Below are positions 1-4,011 of a DNA stretch of 6,343 nt, one piece after another. Both the position numbers and the translations under genes were made by a program. The notes under the pieces are model-generated. The model searched no databases, had not been told where the DNA came from, and saw only the letters and a program-made list of their open reading frames with translations. Source of the DNA: Actinomycetes bacterium (GTDB lineage Bacteria; Actinomycetota; Acidimicrobiia; Acidimicrobiales; Palsa-688); the NCBI GenBank assembly GCA_021827225.1, contig JAKAXG010000269.1, positions 1 to 6,343 on the forward strand, written 5' to 3'. Position 1 is the stretch's first letter, and each line of letters opens with the position of its first letter.

Positions 1-353
1 CCGCCCATCGAGGCGCCCACGATGTGGGCCCGGTCGATCCCGAGGGCGTCGAGCAGCCCGGCGGCGTCCGCCGCCATGTCCCCGAGCGTGTAGCTCGGCG
101 GCGGCACCCGGCCGGCGCCGAGGGCGCCCGCCAGGTCGGGCACCCCGGCGTGGTCGAACCAGGTGGACAGGCCGACGTCCCGGTTGTCGAAGCGGATCAC
201 CCGCAGGCCCCGGGCGGCCAGCGCGGCCACGAACTCGTCGTCCCAGGCGATCATCTGGGCTCCGAGGCCCATGATCAACAGCACCGGCGGGTCCCCCGGC
301 TCGCCGTGCTCGTCGTACTCGATGTCGATCCCGTTGGCCGCGACTCTGGGCAT
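1..353 (-). CDS. alpha/beta-fold hydrolase, N-terminal part (cut by left window edge)
   Basis: The first 117 residues of a serine-type alpha/beta hydrolase are visible. After an N-terminal strand pair (IEYDEHGEPGDPPVLLIMGLG, residues 11-31, with the oxyanion-loop-like MGLG) comes VIRFDNRDVGLST (residues 52-64). This resembles the VIRYDHRDTGRST segment of RdmC-like (aclacinomycin methylesterase-type) hydrolases. The window ends just after the nucleophile elbow G-A-S-M-G, which puts the catalytic Ser at residue 115; the acid and His of the triad lie outside. No signal peptide is seen, so it is probably cytoplasmic. The ATG at 353-351 is the only sensible start. It has no clear Shine-Dalgarno sequence and lies 11 nt after the uvrC stop, so co-transcription and reinitiation after uvrC are likely. 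The fold is sure; the substrate cannot be told, and esterase, lipase or other hydrolase activity are all possible. A role in DNA repair should not be assumed from position. Confidence 0.87.
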   Translation of the reverse strand, partial: MPRVAANGIDIEYDEHGEPGDPPVLLIMGLGAQMIAWDDEFVAALAARGLRVIRFDNRDVGLSTWFDHAGVPDLAGALGAGRVPPPSYTLGDMAADAAGLLDALGIDRAHIVGASMG

Positions 354-364
354 GCTCGGAGAAC

Positions 365-2329
365 CTAGCGGTGCAGCCGCTCGTACACCGCGTCAGCCAC
401 GCTGTCAGGAAGCCAGGACAACTCCTTCAGCGTCTCCAACGAGACCGCTTTGACGGCTTTGGCCCCGCCCAGCTCCTTGACCAGACGCTTCTTGCGGGTC
501 GGGCCCAGCCCCGGGATGCCGTCGAGTATCGAAGCGGTCATCCTTTTTCCCCGGAGATTCCGGTGGTAGGTGATGGCGAAGCGGTGGGCCTCGTCGCGGA
601 TCTGCTGCAGGAGGTACAGCGCCTCCGACGTGCGGGGGATGCGCAACGGGTCGGGCCGGCCCGGCAGGTACACCTCCTCGAACTGCTTGGCCAGCGAGGC
701 CACCGGGATCTCCTTGTCCAGGCCCAGCTCCTCCAGCACCTGCACGGCCACCCCCAGCTGCCCCTTGCCGCCGTCGACGAGCAACAGCTGCGGCGGGTAG
801 GCGAAGCGGCGCCGGCGCTCGTCCAGCGGCTTGGCGCGCTCGGCCAGGTAGGCCTTCAGCCGGCGGGTGAGCACCTCGCCCATCGCTGCGAAGTCGTCGT
901 TCTGGTCGACGGTCTTGATCTTGAACCGCCGGTACTCCTGCGGGCGGGGGATGCCGTCCTCCATGACCACCATGGACCCGACGTAGTCGGTGCCCTGCAG
1001 GTGGCTCATGTCGTAGCACTCGATGCGCAGCGGCGACTCGGGCAGGCCCAGGGCGTCCTGCAGGGCGTTGAGGGCCTTGGCCCGGGCGTTGTGGTCGGCG
1101 GCCCGCTTCAGCCGGTGCCGGGTGAACTCCTCGCCGGCGTTCTTGGTGACCATCTCCAGCAGGGCCTTCTTCTCCCCCCGCTGGGGCACCCGCACCTCCA
1201 CCCGGGAGCCGTGGCGGGCCTCGGGGTTCACGCTGCGCTCCACCCGGTACCGGCGGTCCGCCGCCCACCACTCCACCTCGCCGTCGGTGGCCTCGGCCCG
1301 GGTGCGCTCGGCGTTGCCGCTGCGCAGCAGGGCCAGCCACTCGTCGATGGTGTCCAGCTCGTCGGGCATCTCCGGCACCAGCACGAGAGGCGGGACACCG
1401 AGCGGCGGGTCGTCGTAGTGCTGCTCCAGCACCTGGAAGATCAGCTCGGATCTGGACAAATCCTCCACCTTGTCGACGATGAAGCCCTTCCGGCCCACCA
1501 CCCGACCGCGCCTGACGTAGAACACCTGGATGGCGGCCTCGAGCTCATCCTCCACCAGCCCGAAGCAGTCCAGGTCCTCGGCCTTCTCGGTGACCATCTG
1601 CTGCTTCTCGACCGCCTTGCGCACGGCGGCCAGGCGGTCCCGGAGGCGGCCAGCCTTCTCGAACTCCAGGTTGTCGGCGGCCTGGCGCATCTCCTCGTCC
1701 AGCCGCTTGATCACCGGCGCGGTGTCGCCGTCGAGGAAGCTGAGCAGCTCCTCGACCATGCGGTCGTAGTCGGCGTGCTCCACCGCCTTCACGCACGGGC
1801 CGGAGCACTTCTCGATGTGGAACAGCAGGCAGGGCCGCCCGGACCGCTCGTGGCGGAGGAACTTGTTGTCGCTGCAGGTCCGGATCGGGAAGGTGCGCAG
1901 CAGCGAGTCCAGCGTCTCGCGGATGGCGTAGGCGTGGGCGTAGGGGCCGAAGTACCGGCTGCCCTTGTCCCGCGACCCCCGGCGCACCATGGCCCGGGGC
2001 CACTCGTCGCTGGTCGTGACGGCGAGAAACGGATAGCTCTTGTCGTCGCGCAGACGGACGTTGAAGCGGGGCTTGTGCTGCTTGATCAGGCTGTACTCGA
2101 GCATCAGCGCCTCGACGTCGTTGCGGACCTGGATCCACTCGACGGTCTCGGCGCTGGCCACCATCTGCGCGGTGCGGGGCGGCAGGTTGAGGGGGTTCTG
2201 GAAGTAGTTGTTCAGCCGGCTGCGCAGCGACTTGGCCTTGCCCACGTAGATGACCCGCCCGTCGCGGTCCCGGAACTGGTACGAACCGGGCGCGTCCGGG
2301 ATGGTCCCTGAGGGCGGTCGCTGCACCAT
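365..2329 (-). CDS. uvrC: UvrC, excinuclease ABC subunit C
   Basis: UvrC makes the 3' and 5' incisions of nucleotide excision repair once UvrB is loaded on damaged DNA. The 654-residue protein has the full domain order. The GIY-YIG nuclease spans about 12-92 (GSY at 15-17, YVG at 28-30, catalytic Arg in KSLRSRL, Glu78). Cys152, 167, 175 and 179 match the four cysteines that bind a [4Fe-4S] cluster in E. coli UvrC. A UvrB-binding UVR motif lies at about 205-242 (NLEFEKAGRLRDRL). The RNase H-like 5' nuclease has Asp440 (YDMSH), Asp479 (NDDFAAM), Asp519 (VDGGKGQL) and His582 (DEAH), aligning with E. coli D399, D438, D466 and H538. A helix-hairpin-helix segment follows at about 600-653. The ATG at 2329-2327 fits the family N-terminus (TIPDAPGSYQF); the frame stays open 55 codons upstream, but that part looks non-coding. 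There is no good Shine-Dalgarno sequence. It is divergent from nadA and followed closely by the hydrolase gene. Oddities: an extra segment near 337-374 and a degenerate last hairpin. Confidence 0.97.
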   Translation of the reverse strand: MVQRPPSGTIPDAPGSYQFRDRDGRVIYVGKAKSLRSRLNNYFQNPLNLPPRTAQMVASAETVEWIQVRNDVEALMLEYSLIKQHKPRFNVRLRDDKSYPFLAVTTSDEWPRAMVRRGSRDKGSRYFGPYAHAYAIRETLDSLLRTFPIRTCSDNKFLRHERSGRPCLLFHIEKCSGPCVKAVEHADYDRMVEELLSFLDGDTAPVIKRLDEEMRQAADNLEFEKAGRLRDRLAAVRKAVEKQQMVTEKAEDLDCFGLVEDELEAAIQVFYVRRGRVVGRKGFIVDKVEDLSRSELIFQVLEQHYDDPPLGVPPLVLVPEMPDELDTIDEWLALLRSGNAERTRAEATDGEVEWWAADRRYRVERSVNPEARHGSRVEVRVPQRGEKKALLEMVTKNAGEEFTRHRLKRAADHNARAKALNALQDALGLPESPLRIECYDMSHLQGTDYVGSMVVMEDGIPRPQEYRRFKIKTVDQNDDFAAMGEVLTRRLKAYLAERAKPLDERRRRFAYPPQLLLVDGGKGQLGVAVQVLEELGLDKEIPVASLAKQFEEVYLPGRPDPLRIPRTSEALYLLQQIRDEAHRFAITYHRNLRGKRMTASILDGIPGLGPTRKKRLVKELGGAKAVKAVSLETLKELSWLPDSVADAVYERLHR

Positions 2330-2389
2330 GGTTCGAGTCTGCCGTACGGGGAGGTGGTTGCAGCACCCGCATTGCCGCCGGCGAGGACC

Positions 2390-2395
2390 TATGAT
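2390..2395 (+). promoter_or_regulatory. possible -10 box for nadA (TATGAT)
   Basis: TATGAT matches the bacterial -10 consensus at five of six bases and is one of the few AT-rich hexamers in this gap. No good -35 lies at 16-18 bp: TTGCCG at 2372-2377 is too close (12-bp spacer) and TTGCAG at 2358-2363 too far (26 bp). If used, transcription would start near 2402 and give a leader of about 112 nt. A weaker alternative is TTCGCC (2399-2404) with CATATC (2422-2427) at a 17-bp spacer. Confidence 0.3.
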
Positions 2396-2407
2396 TCGTT
2401 CGCCGGC

Positions 2408-2418
2408 CCGGAATCCGG
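2408..2418. repeat. short inverted repeat CCGGA-a-TCCGG
   Basis: A perfect 5-bp inverted repeat with a single central base lies 12 bp after the candidate -10 box, where an operator or transcript-start hairpin could be. Its GC-rich arms make chance occurrence easy, and it matches no NAD regulator site (NrtR, NiaR, NadQ) that I recognise. Confidence 0.3.
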
Positions 2419-2428
2419 CCACATATCC

Positions 2429-2438
2429 ACCTCGAGGT
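2429..2438. repeat. 10-bp perfect palindrome ACCTCGAGGT
   Basis: This palindrome has no spacer, as expected of a DNA-binding dimer site rather than an RNA hairpin. It lies within the presumed nadA leader, about 34 bp after a start at 2402, so it could be a roadblock operator. Its left half also forms the outer strand of the longer fold described for 2430-2505. Function is unknown. Confidence 0.3.
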
Positions 2439-2505
2439 CGACATCCCCGCGGATGGGCGCCCGGGCTGTCCCCGCCGACCATCAATCGAGGCACTCCGCA
2501 CGGAG
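2430..2505 (+). promoter_or_regulatory. possible structured RNA leader of nadA
   Basis: In the plus-strand transcript CCTCGA (2430-2435) can pair with TCGAGG (2486-2491). The next bases GGTCG (2436-2440) can pair with CGACC (2476-2480), leaving a 5-nt bulge AUCAA on the 3' side. Inside, CATCC (2442-2446) pairs with GGATG (2451-2455) over a CCGC loop. Just downstream CTCC (2494-2497) pairs with GGAG (2502-2505), which is the Shine-Dalgarno sequence. The layout resembles a cis-regulatory leader, but I do not recognise the known nadA-motif (NAD+-I) riboswitch or any other named class. In DNA this GC-rich such helices can arise by chance. Confidence 0.25.
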
Positions 2506-2506
2506 G
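2502..2506 (+). promoter_or_regulatory. Shine-Dalgarno GGAGG that fixes the nadA TTG start
   Basis: GGAGG sits 7 nt before TTG at 2514-2516, an ideal spacing. No in-frame ATG or GTG lies near the conserved N-terminus, so this ribosome-binding site decides the start. Confidence 0.85.
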
Positions 2507-2513
2507 TTTTCCA

Positions 2514-3614
2514 TTGCTTCGGCTTCAGAGCCCCCTCCCCGAGGGGTACGTCACATCAACAGGCGAGGAGCTGGCCGACCGCATCGCCGCGGCCAAGGAG
2601 AAGCTGGGCTCCCGCCTCATGATCCTCGGTCACCACTACCAGCGCGACGAGGTGATGCGCTGGGCCGATGCCCGCGGCGATTCGTTCGGTCTGTCCCGCC
2701 TGGCCGCCTCCTCGTCGGCGTCGTACGTGGTGTTCTGCGGGGTCCACTTCATGGCCGAGTCGGCGGACGTCCTGACCGGCCCCGACCAGCAGGTGGTCCT
2801 CCCCGACCTGAACGCCGGCTGCTCCATGGCCGACATGGCCGACCTCGAGGAGGTGGAGGAGGCCTGGGAGGCGCTGGCGTCGGTCACCGACGAGGCCGAC
2901 CTGGTGCCCATCACCTACATGAACTCGGCGGCCGCCCTCAAGGCCTTCGTGGGCCGCCACGGCGGCGCCGTGTGCACCTCCTCCAACGCCCGCAAGGTGC
3001 TCACCTGGGCCCTCGAGCAGCGGGGCCCGGCCACCAAGGTGCTGTTCTTCCCCGACCAGCACCTCGGGCGCAACACCGCCTACCAGCTCGGCTACTCGGC
3101 GGCCGACATGGCCGTGTGGGACCCTCGGCTGGAACTGGGAGGGCTGTCGGAGGCGGAGGTGAAGGGGGCCCGTTTTCTCCTCTGGAAGGGGCACTGCTCG
3201 GTGCACCAGCGGTTCCGGCCCGAGCACGTGGCGGCGTTCCGTTCCGCCCACCCGGACGGGACGGTGATCGTCCACCCCGAGTGCAGCCACGAGGTCGTGG
3301 CCCTGGCCGACCAGGTCGGCAGCACCGACTACATCATCGCCGCCGTGGAGCGGGCGCCGGCCGGCTCCACCCTGGCCATCGCCACCGAGATCCACCTGGT
3401 GCAGCGGCTGGCCAACGAGCACCCCGATCTCACCGTGGTCTCCCTCGATCCCCTCGTCTGCCCGTGCTCGACCATGTTCCGCATCGACGCCGCCCACCTG
3501 GCCTGGGTGCTGGAGGAGCTGGTGGAGGGGCGGGTGGTCAACCGGATCACCGTCGAGCCGGCGACCGCCGAGTGGGCCCGGGTGGCGCTGCAGAGAATGC
3601 TCGACATCAGCTAG
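2514..3614 (+). CDS. nadA: NadA, quinolinate synthase (long, B. subtilis-like form)
   Basis: NadA condenses iminoaspartate (made by NadB) with dihydroxyacetone phosphate to form quinolinate, using a [4Fe-4S] cluster; it acts in the cytoplasm in de novo NAD synthesis. The 366-residue protein is near full length for the long form and reads as a close relative of B. subtilis NadA throughout: GHHYQRDEV (39-47), FCGVHFMAESAD (74-85), NAGCSMADMAD (100-110), TSSNA (155-159), FFPDQHLGRNT (178-188), WKGHCSVHQRF (224-234), HPECSHEV (254-261) and CPCSTMFRID (316-325). By analogy with B. subtilis Cys110, Cys230 and Cys320, the cluster ligands should be Cys103, Cys228 and Cys318; Cys257 and Cys316 are also kept. 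The start is TTG, chosen because GGAGG lies 7 nt upstream and the family N-terminus begins here; an ATG-initiated reading from 2250 would add 88 unrelated residues. The gene is divergent from uvrC and convergent with uvrA, with no nadB or nadC beside it, so it is probably transcribed alone. Confidence 0.97.
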   Translation: MLRLQSPLPEGYVTSTGEELADRIAAAKEKLGSRLMILGHHYQRDEVMRWADARGDSFGLSRLAASSSASYVVFCGVHFMAESADVLTGPDQQVVLPDLNAGCSMADMADLEEVEEAWEALASVTDEADLVPITYMNSAAALKAFVGRHGGAVCTSSNARKVLTWALEQRGPATKVLFFPDQHLGRNTAYQLGYSAADMAVWDPRLELGGLSEAEVKGARFLLWKGHCSVHQRFRPEHVAAFRSAHPDGTVIVHPECSHEVVALADQVGSTDYIIAAVERAPAGSTLAIATEIHLVQRLANEHPDLTVVSLDPLVCPCSTMFRIDAAHLAWVLEELVEGRVVNRITVEPATAEWARVALQRMLDIS

Positions 3615-3665
3615 CGGTCCGGGGTTTGGCCCGCCGGCGGCCGCGGTTGGCCGGGCTGGGGCTGC

Positions 3666-3707
3666 GGCCGGCGTCCGTCGCCCTGCGGGCGACGGAAACG
3701 TCCGGCC
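3666..3707 (+). terminator. long stem-loop after nadA, probable terminator
   Basis: The core is a perfect 10-bp stem, TCCGTCGCCC (3674-3683) with GGGCGACGGA (3687-3696), closed by a TGC loop. It extends outward through C3672-G3700 and G3673-C3699, then GGCCGG (3666-3671) with CCGGCC (3702-3707), leaving two bases (3697-3698) and one base (3701) bulged on the 3' side. It begins 51 nt after the nadA stop. There is no U-tract, which is common for hairpin terminators in GC-rich actinobacteria; it could instead be an mRNA 3'-end stabiliser. Confidence 0.6.
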
Positions 3708-3748
3708 TCCGCGACCAGGCCCGGCCACCCGCTCCTTCTCACCTGTGG

Positions 3749-3765
3749 CCCGCCGGTCGGGCGGG
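3749..3765. repeat. hairpin with GGTCG loop, first of an adjoining pair
   Basis: CCCGCC (3749-3754) pairs with GGCGGG (3760-3765) around the loop GGTCG. It abuts a second hairpin with the same loop, and the two share a 13-bp direct repeat, CGCCGGTCGGGCG (3751-3763 and 3770-3782), at a 19-bp period. It may be a further terminator element or decayed repeat. Confidence 0.45.
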
Positions 3766-3786
3766 TCGGCGCCGGTCGGGCGCCGA
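3766..3786. repeat. hairpin with GGTCG loop, second of an adjoining pair
   Basis: TCGGCGCC (3766-3773) pairs over 8 bp with GGCGCCGA (3779-3786) around a GGTCG loop identical to that of the hairpin before it. The two stems touch without a spacer. The arms differ in sequence while the loop and its flanks are repeated, so the pair probably arose by duplication followed by changes that kept pairing. Confidence 0.45.
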
Positions 3787-3788
3787 GG

Positions 3789-3820
3789 GGGTTGGGCGGC
3801 GAGAGGGTTGGGCGGCGAAA
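3789..3820. repeat. tandem duplication of a 16-bp unit
   Basis: GGGTTGGGCGGCGAGA (3789-3804) is followed at once by GGGTTGGGCGGCGAAA (3805-3820), 15 of 16 bases identical. The end of the second unit is also the start of the first 46-bp element (from 3816). The single difference, G or A in CGARAGG, is the same G/A difference that separates the two arms of the 46-bp element. Confidence 0.7.
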
Positions 3821-3861
3821 GGTGGATCGTCCCCCCGTACGGCGTAGAGATCCACCTCTCG
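3816..3861. repeat. 46-bp palindromic element, copy 1
   Basis: The arms CGAAAGGTGGATC (3816-3828) and GATCCACCTCTCG (3849-3861) form a 13-bp inverted repeat with one mismatch around a 20-nt C-rich loop. In plus-strand RNA the mismatch is A-C; in minus-strand RNA it becomes a G-U pair, so the hairpin is fully paired only in a transcript running out of uvrA. Copy 2 lies 73 bp away with 44 of 46 bases identical. It could be an intergenic repetitive (REP-like) element, a bidirectional terminator or a protein-binding site. No known family is recognised. Confidence 0.8.
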
Positions 3862-3888
3862 CCCGGGGTGGGCGCAGGGGGCCCGCAC

Positions 3889-3934
3889 CGAAAGGTGGAT
3901 CGTCCCCCCGTAGGGCGTAGGGATCCACCTCTCG
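3889..3934. repeat. 46-bp palindromic element, copy 2
   Basis: Both 13-nt arms (3889-3901 and 3922-3934) are identical to those of copy 1, including the shared arm mismatch. The two differences are both in the loop: G3913 for C3840 and G3921 for A3848. A 27-bp unrelated spacer separates the copies. In copy 2 the loop can form CCC-GTA-GGG, and in copy 1 CC-GTAC-GG, so a small inner stem remains possible in each. Confidence 0.8.
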
Positions 3935-3946
3935 GTGGCCGACCAG

Positions 3947-3964
3947 CGGCGACCGGCCCGCCGG
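3947..3964. repeat. 18-bp direct repeat, copy 1
   Basis: CGGCGACCGGCCCGCCGG occurs here and again, exactly, at 3983-4000 (36-bp offset). The second copy forms the heart of the hairpin after uvrA, so this one may be the remnant of a duplicated terminator arm. Confidence 0.6.
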
Positions 3965-3977
3965 GATAGCGGCGGCA

Positions 3978-4004
3978 GGCGCCGGCGACCGGCCCGCCGG
4001 CGCC
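3978..4004 (-). terminator. stem-loop after uvrA, probable terminator
   Basis: GGCGCCGGCG (3978-3987) pairs perfectly over 10 bp with CGCCGGCGCC (3995-4004) around a 7-nt loop. It starts only 7 nt past the uvrA stop on the minus strand, the usual place for a terminator. The minus-strand sequence beyond it (TGCCGCCGCT) has no U-tract, so it would be a tail-less hairpin terminator or a 3'-end stabiliser. Confidence 0.55.
3983..4000. repeat. 18-bp direct repeat, copy 2
   Basis: This is an exact copy of the sequence at 3947-3964. It lies within the stem-loop at 3978-4004. Confidence 0.6.
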
Positions 4005-4011
4005 CCAGCCG

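Larger units (their letters stand above)
2330..2513. promoter_or_regulatory. divergent uvrC/nadA intergenic control region
   Basis: This 184-bp gap separates the divergent starts of uvrC and nadA, so it must carry promoters for both unless transcription enters from outside. Visible items are a TATGAT box (2390-2395, plus), two short perfect palindromes (2408-2418 and 2429-2438), and a possible leader fold for nadA (2430-2505). No convincing minus-strand -10/-35 pair for uvrC was found, and no actinobacterial LexA-type GAAC-N4-GTTC site is present. The extended open frame of uvrC across this region shows no family similarity and is taken as non-coding. Confidence 0.6.
3615..4011. other. convergent nadA/uvrA intergenic region, hairpin-rich, no gene
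   Basis: These 397 bp between the two facing stop codons contain no convincing gene. Short open frames here run through repeats and have no recognisable protein. The space holds, in order, a long terminator-like stem-loop (3666-3707), two adjoining GGTCG-loop hairpins (3749-3786), a 16-bp tandem duplication (3789-3820), two copies of a 46-bp palindromic element (3816-3861 and 3889-3934), and an 18-bp direct repeat whose second copy lies inside a strong hairpin beside the uvrA stop (3978-4004). Confidence 0.75.

Noticed and set aside
371..2311. 646-codon open frame on the plus strand opposite uvrC
   Set aside because: It is antisense to a certain gene and its Leu/Val/Gly/His-rich text is what GC-biased codons give when read backwards. 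No domain is recognisable.
2330..2494. Upstream extension of uvrC by 55 codons
   Set aside because: The added residues do not match the UvrC N-terminus, which begins just before TIPDAPGSYQF.
2250..2513. Upstream ATG extension of nadA
   Set aside because: It would overlap the uvrC start antisense and add 88 residues foreign to NadA. GGAGG with TTG at 2514 explains the start better.
2396..2513. Known NAD+-I (nadA-motif) riboswitch
   Set aside because: The conserved core I recall for that class is not visible, so no named riboswitch is claimed.
2556..3728. 390-codon open frame on the minus strand opposite nadA
   Set aside because: It is a compositional shadow of nadA, low in complexity and without a family motif.
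3816..3934. CRISPR array
   Set aside because: There are only two repeats, which are long palindromes, with a single 27-bp spacer and no cas genes.
3745..3969. 74-codon plus-strand frame through both 46-bp elements
   Set aside because: The frame follows the repeats, has no ribosome-binding site and does not resemble a protein.
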